From assembly GCA_902785605.1 (NCBI GenBank), contig CACZZL010000012.1, forward strand, positions 1 through 64,000: a stretch of DNA of 64,000 bases. Direction: 5' to 3'. Positions 18,512 through 28,455 of the stretch are shown here, piece after piece. The notes under the pieces were generated by a model. It ran no database searches and was not told the origin of the DNA. It saw only the letters and a list, made by a program, of their open reading frames with translations. This DNA is from an uncultured Bacteroidales bacterium. Its GTDB lineage: Bacteria; Bacteroidota; Bacteroidia; Bacteroidales; Paludibacteraceae. The translations under genes were made by a program, and so were the position numbers. Each line of letters begins with the position of its first letter. Within the stretch, counting starts at the first letter, position 1.

Positions 18512-19857
18512 GAAAACGACTATACATAGGACTGATTATCAACTGCCTCCTGTTGAGCGGTGTCCGGGCACAAGTCCTGACGCTGGATTCGTGTCTGCAA
18601 CTGGCACGGCAGAACAACCCCACGCTCAAGCAGGCAGAACTGGGTGTCAAACGGGCGGAGCAGGTGAAGATGCAGATGTTGACCAAATACTTCCCGCAAG
18701 TGCAAGGAACCGGGTTTGGTTTTCATGCCCTGGAGCCGATTGTGGAAGTGGGAATAGATGATGTTAACAATGCCGATGTGCGGGATATCCTCAATACGCT
18801 CTACGAACGATTTGGAAAGGATTTGGGCTTAGACCGATCCGTGACCATGTTCCATTACGGTTATATATTCGGTGTGACAGCTGTGCAACCTGTTTTTATG
18901 GGAGGTAAGATCATCAGTTCCAACCAGCTGGCGAAAGTGGGGGTTGAGTCGGCCAGAGTCAAATCCGATATAGCTACACGGGATGCGCTGGAGCAAGTCG
19001 AACAGACCTATTGGCTGCTCTATGGTTTGCAGCGTAAACAAACGATAATCAATGATGTCAATCTGCTTTTAGACACCTTGACCCAAGTGGTGGAAGCGTC
19101 GGTTGAGGCGGGATTGGCATTACCGTCAGACTTGACGTATGTGCAGATACGTCGCGATGCGGTACAGCGTCAACAACTGCAGTTGCTCAGCGCACAACGG
19201 CTGGCGCGACAAGCTCTGGGATTGGCTATCGGAATACCGGTAACAGACTCGTTGGTATTGGCAGACTCGCTGGTAGTGGAAGAGTTGACTGCGGTCAGTC
19301 CGCAGACGACCATCACCCCGGAAGCGAACCTGTTGGCCCTTCAAGTGCGGGCTGTCGAATTGGAGAAAGTGATGGTGTTGGCAGATGCCTTGCCGCAGAT
19401 AGCGGTAGGAGCCAACTACTCGTACGGTAAGTGGCAGACGAACATCAAAGACAGCCAATGGTGGGGACGTGATACCGGAAACGGTTCCGTCTTCCTGACT
19501 CTTAAAGTGCCGTTGACGGCTTGGTGGGAGACCGGGCATAAGCTCAAAGAGAAACAGTATGCGTTGGAGCAGGCGCAGATACAACAGGAGTATGTAGGCG
19601 CGCAACTCGAATTGCGTACCCAACAGGCATATGACCAGGTGTTGGAAGCGCAAGCGTTGCTCGTCATCCAAGAGCGGACTGCTACAAGAGCGCAGGATCT
19701 GTACTTCCAGACCTTGGCTTTTTACGAAGCAGGCATGGCCACCATCACCCAACTGATGCAGGCACAAACGGAACTGACACAGGCACAGATAGAATGGACG
19801 GATGCGCAGATCGCGTACCGAATGTACGTGAAACGGTATGAAGATTTGTGTCTTTGA
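18508..19857 (+). CDS. TolC-family outer membrane efflux protein
   Basis: 449 residues with a signal peptide (MRKRLYIGLIINCLLLSGVRA). Two repeats of the outer membrane efflux domain appear, each with long helices rich in Ala, Gln and Leu (LDSCLQLARQNNPTLKQAEL at the N terminus; AGMATITQLMQAQTELTQA near the C terminus). It should form the trimeric exit duct of the RND system encoded just upstream. The last 20 bp overlap the phosphopantetheinyl transferase gene. Confidence 0.93.
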   Translation: MRKRLYIGLIINCLLLSGVRAQVLTLDSCLQLARQNNPTLKQAELGVKRAEQVKMQMLTKYFPQVQGTGFGFHALEPIVEVGIDDVNNADVRDILNTLYERFGKDLGLDRSVTMFHYGYIFGVTAVQPVFMGGKIISSNQLAKVGVESARVKSDIATRDALEQVEQTYWLLYGLQRKQTIINDVNLLLDTLTQVVEASVEAGLALPSDLTYVQIRRDAVQRQQLQLLSAQRLARQALGLAIGIPVTDSLVLADSLVVEELTAVSPQTTITPEANLLALQVRAVELEKVMVLADALPQIAVGANYSYGKWQTNIKDSQWWGRDTGNGSVFLTLKVPLTAWWETGHKLKEKQYALEQAQIQQEYVGAQLELRTQQAYDQVLEAQALLVIQERTATRAQDLYFQTLAFYEAGMATITQLMQAQTELTQAQIEWTDAQIAYRMYVKRYEDLCL

Positions 19858-20389
19858 CAATATGAACCAATGCACGGAGCAGGAGGTGAACCGTATGCTT
19901 CCGCTCGTCAGTGCGCAGCGGCGCGAACAAGCGCTTCGCTACAAGCACACGCTCGGACAATTCTGCTGCCTCAAGAGTTGGCTGATGCTCGAAGCAATGT
20001 TGGATGAAGGGACGAAAGGTTTAATGGATGAGTGGAAGTACAACGAGCATGGAAAACCGTATCTGGAGAACGGTCCATCTTTCTCCATCAGTCACTGCAA
20101 ACAAGGGATCGCGGTGGCGATCGATGAACAACCGATAGGCATTGATATAGAGGGAATACGGCGAGCGGATCAAGATCTGATCGAGAGAACGATGAATGAG
20201 GAGGAACGAGATGGAATGGATGATCGGAAATTCACGCGCTTATGGACGCAGAAAGAGGCCATCGTCAAGGCACAAGGAGTAGGGATCCTGTCTTTTGAAC
20301 AACTGCAAGGTATCAGGAGTCAGGAGTCGGGATTTAGGATGCAGACGATTGAGAAAGACAACTATATATACAGTATAGCATACAAATAA
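19838..20389 (+). CDS. 4'-phosphopantetheinyl transferase superfamily protein
   Basis: 183 residues. The ACPS/Sfp fold motifs are present: IGIDIEGIRRAD (Mg-binding Asp and Glu region) and FTRLWTQKEAIVKAQG (WxxKEA). It moves the phosphopantetheine arm of CoA to a serine of a carrier protein. Length fits the small Bacteroidetes form. Nucleotides 20309-20341 hold a 7-nt period (CAGGAGT, CAGGAGT, CGGGATT) that encodes GIRSQESGFRM between the catalytic core and the last strand, probably a tolerated repeat insertion. Overlaps the TolC gene; dnaX starts 9 bp later. Confidence 0.88.
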   Translation: MKICVFDNMNQCTEQEVNRMLPLVSAQRREQALRYKHTLGQFCCLKSWLMLEAMLDEGTKGLMDEWKYNEHGKPYLENGPSFSISHCKQGIAVAIDEQPIGIDIEGIRRADQDLIERTMNEEERDGMDDRKFTRLWTQKEAIVKAQGVGILSFEQLQGIRSQESGFRMQTIEKDNYIYSIAYK

Positions 20390-20398
20390 CACAAGCAT

Positions 20399-22111
20399 AT
20401 GGAAAATTACATTGTTTCGGCGCGTAAGTACCGTCCGCAGACCTTTGAGTCTGTAGTTGGTCAGCAAGCGTTGACACAGACACTGCAGAACGCGATTCGT
20501 CAAAACCATTTGGCGCATGCGTACCTGTTCTGCGGTCCGCGTGGAGTGGGTAAGACCACTTGTGCGCGTATTTTTGCGAAGACAATCAACTGTCTCAACC
20601 CGCAGAACGGCTTTGACGCCTGCAATGAGTGTGAGAGTTGTAAGGCGTTCAATGAGCAGCGGTCGTTTAATATCCACGAACTGGATGCGGCATCGAACAA
20701 CTCGGTGGAGGATATCCGTTCGCTCATTGACCAAGTGCGCATCCCGCCGCAGATCGGTAAGTACTCCGTCTATATCATAGACGAGGTGCATATGCTCTCC
20801 GCGGGCGCGTTCAACGCGTTGCTCAAGACGCTCGAAGAACCGCCTTCATACGCGATCTTCATTCTCGCTACTACCGAGAAGCACAAAGTGCTGCCGACGA
20901 TCTTGAGCCGCTGCCAGGTGTATGACTTCAACCGCATCACTGTGCCGGACACAATTGCATACCTGCAGGCTGTGGCGCAAAAAGAAGGCATCACGGTCAG
21001 CGAAGAAGCGCTGAACGTGGTGGCACAGAAAGCAGATGGCGGAATGCGTGATGCATTGTCGATCTTCGACCAATTGGTGGCGTTCTGCGGCACTACGATC
21101 ACGTACGAGCGTACCATCGAAGTGCTCAACGTGCTGAACGTCGACTATTACTTCTCGCTGGTAGACAACGCGTTGGCGCATAACACAGCGCAAGCGTTGC
21201 TGCTGTTCAACGAGGTGCTGAACCATGGATTCGATGCCGGACATTTTGTGACGGGTTTTGCCCAACACCTGCGCGATGTGCTGGTGAGCAAAGACGCGGC
21301 TACGCTGCCCTTGTTAGAGACGAGCGAGGCCATCCAAAAACGCTATGCCGAGCAGGCACAGAAGTGTCATCCGATGTGGCTGTTCCAAGCCCTGGATATA
21401 CTCAATACCTGCGACATCAATTACCGCACGGCGCGTAACAAACGATTGACGGTCGAACTGGCATTGGTCAAGTTGTGTCAGCTGGGCGTTGCAATGAATC
21501 AGCCTGCTGCAGTCAGTCCTCAACCGGCTCCTGCTAAACCGGCAGCTCCTTCTCAGCCTGCAGCTCAACCCGTTCAACAGGCTCCGCCTGCTGCGGCTCC
21601 ACAACCGGCTGCCAAAGCTACCATTCCTTCGATGCCCAAGATACCAAGTGTGAACATCAGTTTCGGTCTGAGGAAGCAGGAACCTGCCAACAACGCCGAA
21701 GCAACCAACATCCAAACAACGACCGACACTCCTGTGCAACAGGAGCCGAATCGCCCTTTTACGGCTGACCAACTCAGAGACGCGTGGGTTGGTCTGAGCG
21801 AAACCTATAAGGACGAACCGCGTCTTAAACAGTTGATAGAGAACTATGTACCGCAGTTGATAAGTGAGACCATGGCCGAGATTCAGATGCCGAACCCCTG
21901 GCAGATGGATCAGATGCGCAGAGCAATGCCGCAACTGTCCCAACAACTGCGTGCAGCACTACATAACAGCGAACTGCGCATCCAACTGGTACAACAGCAG
22001 TTCACTCAGGAGCAGATGGCGTTCACGTCCGAAGAGAAATACCAAGTGATGGCGGAGCAGAATCCTGCGCTGGCACAACTCAAAGAACGATTGGACTTGC
22101 AGATTGACTGA
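20399..22111 (+). CDS. dnaX: DNA polymerase III subunit gamma/tau
   Basis: 570 residues. AAA+ clamp-loader ATPase: Walker A GPRGVGKTTCARIFA, four-cysteine zinc module (CLNPQNGFDACNECESC), Walker B IIDEVHML and sensor 1 TTEKHKVLPTILSRC. After domain III comes a Pro/Ala/Gln-rich linker (about 365-410) and a C-terminal tau-like region that should bind the polymerase. No slippery A-run for programmed frameshifting was spotted at the domain III end. It follows the transferase gene by 9 bp within the long 11.4-24.8 kb gene chain. Confidence 0.96.
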   Translation: MENYIVSARKYRPQTFESVVGQQALTQTLQNAIRQNHLAHAYLFCGPRGVGKTTCARIFAKTINCLNPQNGFDACNECESCKAFNEQRSFNIHELDAASNNSVEDIRSLIDQVRIPPQIGKYSVYIIDEVHMLSAGAFNALLKTLEEPPSYAIFILATTEKHKVLPTILSRCQVYDFNRITVPDTIAYLQAVAQKEGITVSEEALNVVAQKADGGMRDALSIFDQLVAFCGTTITYERTIEVLNVLNVDYYFSLVDNALAHNTAQALLLFNEVLNHGFDAGHFVTGFAQHLRDVLVSKDAATLPLLETSEAIQKRYAEQAQKCHPMWLFQALDILNTCDINYRTARNKRLTVELALVKLCQLGVAMNQPAAVSPQPAPAKPAAPSQPAAQPVQQAPPAAAPQPAAKATIPSMPKIPSVNISFGLRKQEPANNAEATNIQTTTDTPVQQEPNRPFTADQLRDAWVGLSETYKDEPRLKQLIENYVPQLISETMAEIQMPNPWQMDQMRRAMPQLSQQLRAALHNSELRIQLVQQQFTQEQMAFTSEEKYQVMAEQNPALAQLKERLDLQID

Positions 22112-22133
22112 TCACTGAATACTGATTACTGAT
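22110..22133. repeat. heptamer array, CTGATTA type
   Basis: Units CTGATCA, CTGAATA, CTGATTA and CTGATGG follow in a 7-nt period between the dnaX stop and the ygiQ start; the ygiQ ATG is within the last unit. Confidence 0.7.
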
Positions 22134-23826
22134 GGCTGACCTTCTAAAATACTTGCCGACAACCCGTAAGGAGACGGATTTGCGCGGATGGGATGAAGTG
22201 GACATTGTCTTCTTCACTGGGGATGCGTATATTGACCATCCTTCTTTCGGTGCGGCGGTATTGGGTCGAGTGCTGGAAGCCGCCGGGTACCGAGTGGCGA
22301 TTGTACCGCAACCGGACTGGCACGGGGATTTTCGGGACTTCAAGAAGTTCGGTCGTCCACGGCTCTACTTTGCTGTGTCTGCCGGTAGCATGGATTCGAT
22401 GGTGAACCATTACACGGCAGCCAAACGTCGTCGTTCGGACGATGCCTATACTCCCGACGGCAGAGCGGGAGCACGACCGGACTACTGCACCATCACCTAC
22501 TGCAAGATACTCAAACAACTCTACCCCGATGTGCCGGTGGTGATCGGCGGTATAGAAGCGTCGATGCGGCGACTGACTCATTACGACTACTGGCAGGACA
22601 AACTGATGCCGTCCATCCTCGTGGACAGCGGAGCGGATCTGCTGGTTTATGGCATGGGCGAACAAGCCATGACGGAGATAGCGGACCGCATGGCGAACGG
22701 CGAACGGCGAATGGTGAATGTGCCGCAAACAGCCTATCTGACATCCGACAAGTCGGAAATACCGTCCGATGCTATCCTGCTGGCTTCGCACGAAGAGGCG
22801 CTACGCGACAAACGCAAGCATGCTGAGAACTTCCGATTGATGGAGATCGAGTCGAACAAGATTCATCAAACGACGCTCGTGCAACCGGTCGGCAAGAAGT
22901 GGGTGGTGGTTAACCCCTCTTATCTGCCTATCACGACCGAACAATTGGATGCAATCTACGATCTGCCGTACCAATATGCGCCGCATCCCAAATACAAGGA
23001 CAAACGTATTCCTGCGTACGACATGATCAAGTGGTCGGTGTGTATGCACCGAGGCTGCTTTGGCGGTTGTTCGTTCTGCACCATCTCGGCGCACCAGGGC
23101 AAGCAGATTGTGTCGCGTTCCAAAGAGTCTATCCTGCGGCAGATACAAAAACTCAGCCAATTACCGGACTGGCATGGTATCATCAGTGACTTGGGCGGAC
23201 CGTCCGCGAACATGTACGGCATGCACGGAAAGGACATGTCCCTTTGCGAGAAATGTGCACGTGCCAGTTGCCTGCAACCCGCGATATGCAAGAACCTCAA
23301 TCAGGATTTCGGACCGGTGTTGGATATCTACCGTACCGTGGATAAACTGCCGTATGTCAAGCATGCGTTTGTGGGGTCGGGTATTCGGTACGACCTGATG
23401 AACGAAGAGTATGCCCGCCAACTGATCACCCGTCATGTGTCGGGACGACTCAAAGTAGCACCGGAACATAGTTCCGATGCGGTACTCAAAGTGATGCGCA
23501 AACCCTCATGGGCGAACTACCTGAAGTTCCGGGAACTGTTCCTGCGTATCAACAAAGAGGCGGGACTGAACCAGCAACTCATCCCGTACTTCATCTCGTC
23601 CCATCCCGGATGCACCAAACGCGATATGATGCATTTGGCGGATGAGACGAAGAAGATGCATTACCGGCCCGAACAGGTGCAGGATTTTACGCCGACACCC
23701 ATGACCCTGTCCACGACCATGTTCTATACAGGCATCAATCCCTATACGGGCGAGCCGATATACGTAGCACGGACACCGGAGGAGAAAAAACAACAGAATC
23801 AATACTTTTTTTGGTATAAGAAATGA
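22132..23826 (+). CDS. YgiQ family radical SAM protein (UPF0313)
   Basis: 564 residues. The radical SAM iron-sulphur motif CxxxCxxC is at about 308 (CFGGCSFCTISAHQGK), preceded by a B12-binding-like N-terminal domain (PSFGAAVLGRVLEAAGYRVA) and followed by LKVAPEHSSDAVLKVM. Several further cysteines (CEKCARASC) resemble an auxiliary cluster site. The molecular reaction of YgiQ is not established. Nucleotides 22687-22722 carry GGCGAAC/GGCGAAT heptamers encoding NGERRMVNV inside the N-terminal half, an apparent in-frame insertion. The stop overlaps the M23 gene start. Confidence 0.9.
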   Translation: MADLLKYLPTTRKETDLRGWDEVDIVFFTGDAYIDHPSFGAAVLGRVLEAAGYRVAIVPQPDWHGDFRDFKKFGRPRLYFAVSAGSMDSMVNHYTAAKRRRSDDAYTPDGRAGARPDYCTITYCKILKQLYPDVPVVIGGIEASMRRLTHYDYWQDKLMPSILVDSGADLLVYGMGEQAMTEIADRMANGERRMVNVPQTAYLTSDKSEIPSDAILLASHEEALRDKRKHAENFRLMEIESNKIHQTTLVQPVGKKWVVVNPSYLPITTEQLDAIYDLPYQYAPHPKYKDKRIPAYDMIKWSVCMHRGCFGGCSFCTISAHQGKQIVSRSKESILRQIQKLSQLPDWHGIISDLGGPSANMYGMHGKDMSLCEKCARASCLQPAICKNLNQDFGPVLDIYRTVDKLPYVKHAFVGSGIRYDLMNEEYARQLITRHVSGRLKVAPEHSSDAVLKVMRKPSWANYLKFRELFLRINKEAGLNQQLIPYFISSHPGCTKRDMMHLADETKKMHYRPEQVQDFTPTPMTLSTTMFYTGINPYTGEPIYVARTPEEKKQQNQYFFWYKK

Positions 23827-24803
23827 AATCAACGTTTTTTAAGAAGCATTATCGGATCAACCCGGAGACGCTGCAACTGGAGCGTATTGAGCACGGAGTA
23901 ATGTACTGGCTGCGCAGGTCGGGAGGTTATATCATCGGAGGTATATGCCTGGGCATACTCTTTTTCTATGTGTTCCTGTACTTCTTCCCGTCTCCCCGTG
24001 AGGCGTCGCTGATGCAGTATAACCGTAACCTGTCGGCACAGATGGAAGTGATGAACGCGCAGATCGACCAAATGCAGATCGTGCTCAACGACCTGTCACA
24101 ACGCGATGACAACCTCTATCGTGCTATCTTGGGAGCCGAACCGATTCCGCTTAGTGCCCGCATGGGAGCTACGCAGCAGATATCGTACTACGATTCGTTG
24201 GCGCGCATGACCAATACGCAGCTGGCCGCGGATCTGCAGCGTAAGGTGGACCTGTTTGAACATGAACTGTACGTGCAGGCGCGTTCCTATGAGGAGATAC
24301 TCGACTTGGCGAAGAACCAAGAGGTGCGTATGGAGAATATCCCGGCCATCCAACCGGTACTCAACAAGAACCTCAAACACATGGCTTCGGGTTTCGGATG
24401 GCGTGTCGATCCGGTCTATCATATCCGTCGCTTCCATGAAGGAATGGACTTCTCCGCTCCTGTCGGCACGGATATCTTTGCTACCGGTAATGGTACGGTC
24501 ACATTGGCAGGTTGGCGACAGGGATACGGACAAACAGTAGAGATCGATCACGGCTTCGGCTACTCGACGCTCTATGCGCACTGCCATAAGTTGTTTGTTC
24601 GTCCGGGACAGAAAGTGAAACGTGGAGATGTGATTGCGCTGGTGGGAAATACGGGTAAATCGACCGGTCCGCACGTGCACTACGAAGTGCATTACAACGG
24701 ACGTCCGATAGACCCGCGTAACTTCTACTTCTACGATCTTAGTCCGGAAGACTACGACAAGATGGTACAGCTGTCCGGTAATATGGGAAACATGATGGAC
24801 TAA
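23823..24803 (+). CDS. M23 family metallopeptidase, membrane anchored
   Basis: 326 residues. A single membrane segment lies at about 35-60 (YIIGGICLGILFFYVFLYFF), followed by a coiled coil (about 65-110) and the LytM/M23 domain with FHEGMDFSAPVGTD and GPHVHYEVHYNGRPIDP, which hold the zinc and catalytic histidines. It should cut peptidoglycan cross-links or act as an activator of such enzymes from the inner membrane. It overlaps ygiQ by 4 bp. The gene is convergent with the Crp gene, the two stops overlapping by 4 bp. Confidence 0.93.
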   Translation: MKSTFFKKHYRINPETLQLERIEHGVMYWLRRSGGYIIGGICLGILFFYVFLYFFPSPREASLMQYNRNLSAQMEVMNAQIDQMQIVLNDLSQRDDNLYRAILGAEPIPLSARMGATQQISYYDSLARMTNTQLAADLQRKVDLFEHELYVQARSYEEILDLAKNQEVRMENIPAIQPVLNKNLKHMASGFGWRVDPVYHIRRFHEGMDFSAPVGTDIFATGNGTVTLAGWRQGYGQTVEIDHGFGYSTLYAHCHKLFVRPGQKVKRGDVIALVGNTGKSTGPHVHYEVHYNGRPIDPRNFYFYDLSPEDYDKMVQLSGNMGNMMD

Positions 24804-25498
24804 CCTAAGCGGGAGATGTGCTCCAACTCTTTCTCGTCCAGTATCTGAATCTTACGTCCGTTGATGTTAACGAGCCCTTCTTGGGCGAATTGACTGAGGG
24901 TGCGGATGGCATTGGATGTGGTCATGTTACTCATGTTCGCCAGATCCTCACGGGGCAGTAACATGGCTAATGTCTTCCCGTCCGCTTCGAAACCGTAGTT
25001 CTTGAGCAGCAGCAACAGACTCTCTGCCAAACGTCCACGGATATGTTTTTGGGTGAGGTTAACGGTCTGAATCTCCGAGAATGCCAGGTCCTTGGCCATC
25101 ATCAACATCACGTTGTAGCACAGCCCTCCGTTGTTACGAATCAATTGTTGGAAATACTGGCGTTCCAGACGATATACGATCGAGTCTTCGAATGCACTGG
25201 CGCAGGAGTTGTAGGGCTCATCTACGATGCAGGCACGGTAGCCGAATACATCATAGGGCTTGAGTAAACGGATGATCTGTTGCCGCTGACCGATACCCTC
25301 TTTGTAGATACGAACCTTGCCCCGAAGCAGCATCCACATATAGTGTGAATCATCCCCTTCGCAGTGGATAATCTCGTTCTTAGCATAACGGACTACCTCT
25401 ACATGCTCTACAATACAATCACGCTCTTCCTTTGTCAGTGTTTGCCACAGCGGGTTCAACTCCCACATGGGCGCAAAGTGCTCTTCGTTTTGTTTCAT
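24800..25498 (-). CDS. Crp/Fnr family transcriptional regulator
   Basis: 232 residues. An N-terminal cyclic-nucleotide-binding beta-barrel (about 25-125, with MWMLLRGKVRIYKEG and DVFGYRACIVDEPYNSCASA) joins a Crp-type winged helix at the C terminus (MLLPREDLANMSNMTTSNA, then LVNINGRKIQILDEKELE). It lacks the N-terminal cysteine set of FNR, so an iron-sulphur sensor is unlikely; the ligand is unknown. The frame is open to 25660, but the promoter -7 box ends at 25503, so ATG 25498 must be the start and the mRNA is probably leaderless. Divergent from gcvP with about 130 bp between them. Confidence 0.88.
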   Translation of the reverse strand: MKQNEEHFAPMWELNPLWQTLTKEERDCIVEHVEVVRYAKNEIIHCEGDDSHYMWMLLRGKVRIYKEGIGQRQQIIRLLKPYDVFGYRACIVDEPYNSCASAFEDSIVYRLERQYFQQLIRNNGGLCYNVMLMMAKDLAFSEIQTVNLTQKHIRGRLAESLLLLLKNYGFEADGKTLAMLLPREDLANMSNMTTSNAIRTLSQFAQEGLVNINGRKIQILDEKELEHISRLG

Positions 25499-25502
25499 GC
25501 TG

Positions 25503-25534
25503 CAAAGATACAACATTTTTTTGATATACGCAAA
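25503..25534 (-). promoter_or_regulatory. promoter for a leaderless Crp/Fnr mRNA
   Basis: Minus-strand TTTG (25534-25531) and TATCTTTG (25510-25503), 20 bp apart. The expected start point (about 25496-25499) coincides with the ATG at 25498. Confidence 0.75.
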
Positions 25535-25561
25535 TGTTTTTTTATTTTTTAACCAAATTCC

Positions 25562-25592
25562 TTGCATATATGCAAAAAAAGCAGTAACTTTG
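25562..25592 (+). promoter_or_regulatory. gcvP promoter
   Basis: TTG (25562-25564) and TAACTTTG (25585-25592) with 20 bp between them. Leader of about 32 nt to ATG 25631. It lies back to back with the Crp promoter, so the Crp-family protein might act here (inference). Confidence 0.8.
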
Positions 25593-25630
25593 CACCGCAA
25601 TTTGCGGGATAACAAAAACAACATCATTAT

Positions 25631-28444
25631 ATGGAAGTAAATTACCTTGAGTCGCGTCATATCGGATTGACTCCGGAGGACGAGAAAAACATGTTAGAGG
25701 CCGTTGGTGCTGCATCTCTGGAAGCATTGGTACGTGAGACGATGCCGGAGGATATACTCCTGCCGGAGAGCATTGAGTTGGACGAACCGCTCACGGAGCA
25801 GAAACAGTTGGAGAATGCCGATGTGCTGCTGAACGAGAACCTGCCGTACCGCTCCTATATCGGTCGCGGATGGTACGGAACCATCACACCGGCCGTGATC
25901 CGCAGGAACATGTTGGAGAACCCCGTTTGGTACACCAGTTATACACCGTACCAGGCTGAGGTAAGTCAAGGACGATTGGAAGCGTTGTTTGTGTTCCAGA
26001 CGATGATTAGTGACCTGACCGGACTGCCCTTGGCCAACTGCTCGTTGCTGGACGAAGCAACCGCTGCGGCTGAGTCGGTGACGATGATGCGCAATCTGCG
26101 TAGCCGCGAACAGGTGAAAAACAACGTATCCAAAGTATTTGTAGATGAGAAAATATGGCCGAATACCTTATCGGTATTGCGTACGCGCGCTGCGGGACAA
26201 GGCATCGAGATCGTGACCGGCAGTTATGCGGATTTTGAACCGACAGCGGACTATTTCGGCGCATTGGTTCAATGGCCCAACAGCGACGGTGCCATCGAGG
26301 ACTACGAGACGTTTATCGAGGATTGTCATGCGGCCGGACTGAAAGTGACGGTGGTGGCAGACCTCATGGCATTGGCTCTACTCAAACCGCTGGACGCGGA
26401 TATCATGTGCGGTACAGCGCAGCGCTTCGGCTTGCCGATGGGCTTTGGCGGTCCGACAGCCGGATATATGGCGACGCGTGATGAGTTCAAACGCGACATG
26501 CCGGGACGTATCATCGGTCTGAGTAAGGATAAGTACGAGCGTCCTGCTTACCGTCTGGCGCTCCAGACCCGTGAACAGCATATCAAACGCGAACGGGCCA
26601 CATCGAACATCTGTACCGCGGAGGCGCTGTCGGCGATGATGGCAGGTATGTACGGCGTCTATCACGGAGCGGAAGGTATCCGCGAGATAGCCGAAGGTAT
26701 TCACGGCAAAGCTGTGTACCTGAGCGAGATGCTGCAGGCATACGGCTACGAGCAGGAGAACGTGGAGTTCTTTGATACGCTGAAGATAAGGGTTAATGGC
26801 GAATGGACGGAAGGACTAAAGGAGAAGGCCGAGGAACTCGGAATCAACCTGTACTATGACCCGCAGGGTTGGATCGGTCTGTCTATCGACGAGACGGTGG
26901 ATATAGATGACATGAACGACCTGATCGAACTGTTCGCTGAGGCTTCCGGTAACATGCCGATGTACGAAGAGAGCGACGAGGCGTTCGAAGGACTCTGGGC
27001 AATCGACGAGAACCGTGTACGCGATATCGACTATCTGCAGGCAGAGGTGTTCAAGAAATACCATACAGAGACCGAACTGATGCGTTATTTGAAGCGTCTG
27101 GATCGCAAGGATATATCGTTGGCTACTTCGATGATTCCGTTAGGCAGTTGCACGATGAAGTTGAACCCGGCTGCGGCGATGATTCCGATCACCATGAGCG
27201 GCGCGACGGATGTGCATCCGTTGGCTCCTGCTGCACAGGTGGCCGGCTATCAGACGATCATGGAGGAACTGCAAGACCAGTTATGCGCCATCACAGGCTT
27301 TGATGCCTGCACGCTGCAGCCGACTTCCGGTGCGGCGGGCGAATATACCGGACTGGTCGTTATTCGCGAGTACCTGCGTCGTCAGGGTCAGACCCGGCGT
27401 AATGTGTTGCTCATTCCGGCATCCGCGCATGGAACGAACCCGGCTTCGTGTGTACAAGCGGGATTTGTGCCTTGCGTAGTCAAATGCGACGAGCAGGGTA
27501 ACACGGACTTGGCAGACTGGAAAGCCAAAGCGGAAGAGAACAAAGACGTACTGGCAGGATGTATGATCACGTACCCGTCCACGCATGGTATCTTTGAACA
27601 GGCCATCCGCGAGATGATTGAGGCCATTCATACGAACGGCGGACTCGTTTATATGGACGGCGCGAACATGAATGCACAGATCGGTTGGACCAATCCGGCT
27701 TATATCGGTGCAGACGTGTGTCACCTGAATCTGCATAAGTCCTTTGCCGCTCCTCACGGAGGTGGCGGACCGGGAGCAGGTGCTGTGTGCAGTACTTCCG
27801 AATTGGCAGACTGCCTGCCGACAGAGGATGCGAACCGTGTTTCGGCAGCTTTGTACGGTAATGCGGACATCGCACTTATCTCATGGGGTTATATCGCCAT
27901 GATGGGTGCAGAGGGACTGCGTCATGCAACAGCCGCGGCTATCCTCTCGGCGAACTACATGGCCAAACGACTGAAGGATGCTTATGGCATCGTCTATACC
28001 GGCAAGAACGGTCGGGTAGGACACGAACTCATTCTGGACTGCCGTCAGTTCCATGCCATCGGTATCACAGAAGCGGACATTGCCAAGCGTCTGATGGACT
28101 ACGGCTATCATGCACCGACCTTGTCCTTCCCGGTTCATGGCACCCTGATGGTAGAGCCGACGGAGAGCGAGTCGTTGGTAGAGATCGACCGTTTCTGCGA
28201 CGTGCTGCTGCAGATTCGTCAGGAGATAGCGGACATCGAGAGCGGTAAAGCGGACAAAACGGACAATGTGCTGGTGAACGCGCCGCACCCGGAGTACGAA
28301 GTGGTGGCAGACGAGTGGAGCCACCCCTATACCCGCAAGCAGGCTGCGTACCCGACGGAATGGGTAGAGCAGACGAAGTTCTGGTGCCCCGTAGGAAGGG
28401 TGGATAACGGCTTCGGTGACCGTAACCTTGTTGCCAAATTCTAA
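25631..28444 (+). CDS. gcvP: glycine dehydrogenase (decarboxylating), P-protein
   Basis: 937 residues, the fused form that joins P1 and P2 in one chain. The pyridoxal-phosphate lysine is in CHLNLHKSFAAPHGGGGPG at about residue 703. It decarboxylates glycine and passes the aminomethyl group to lipoylated GcvH; a lipoate ligase gene is found at 40963. The other gcv genes are not in the window. Start ATG 25631 follows the promoter closely and gives the usual RHIGLTPEDEKNML near the N terminus. The small VNGEWTEGLKEK stretch at about 388 might be repeat-derived but is weak. Confidence 0.96.
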   Translation: MEVNYLESRHIGLTPEDEKNMLEAVGAASLEALVRETMPEDILLPESIELDEPLTEQKQLENADVLLNENLPYRSYIGRGWYGTITPAVIRRNMLENPVWYTSYTPYQAEVSQGRLEALFVFQTMISDLTGLPLANCSLLDEATAAAESVTMMRNLRSREQVKNNVSKVFVDEKIWPNTLSVLRTRAAGQGIEIVTGSYADFEPTADYFGALVQWPNSDGAIEDYETFIEDCHAAGLKVTVVADLMALALLKPLDADIMCGTAQRFGLPMGFGGPTAGYMATRDEFKRDMPGRIIGLSKDKYERPAYRLALQTREQHIKRERATSNICTAEALSAMMAGMYGVYHGAEGIREIAEGIHGKAVYLSEMLQAYGYEQENVEFFDTLKIRVNGEWTEGLKEKAEELGINLYYDPQGWIGLSIDETVDIDDMNDLIELFAEASGNMPMYEESDEAFEGLWAIDENRVRDIDYLQAEVFKKYHTETELMRYLKRLDRKDISLATSMIPLGSCTMKLNPAAAMIPITMSGATDVHPLAPAAQVAGYQTIMEELQDQLCAITGFDACTLQPTSGAAGEYTGLVVIREYLRRQGQTRRNVLLIPASAHGTNPASCVQAGFVPCVVKCDEQGNTDLADWKAKAEENKDVLAGCMITYPSTHGIFEQAIREMIEAIHTNGGLVYMDGANMNAQIGWTNPAYIGADVCHLNLHKSFAAPHGGGGPGAGAVCSTSELADCLPTEDANRVSAALYGNADIALISWGYIAMMGAEGLRHATAAAILSANYMAKRLKDAYGIVYTGKNGRVGHELILDCRQFHAIGITEADIAKRLMDYGYHAPTLSFPVHGTLMVEPTESESLVEIDRFCDVLLQIRQEIADIESGKADKTDNVLVNAPHPEYEVVADEWSHPYTRKQAAYPTEWVEQTKFWCPVGRVDNGFGDRNLVAKF

Positions 28445-28455
28445 ACAGGCATCCT

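Noticed and set aside
26787-26812. Repeat insertion in gcvP (VNGEWTEG)
   Set aside because: Only one or two heptamer-like words; could be native sequence, so not counted among the clear in-frame inserts.
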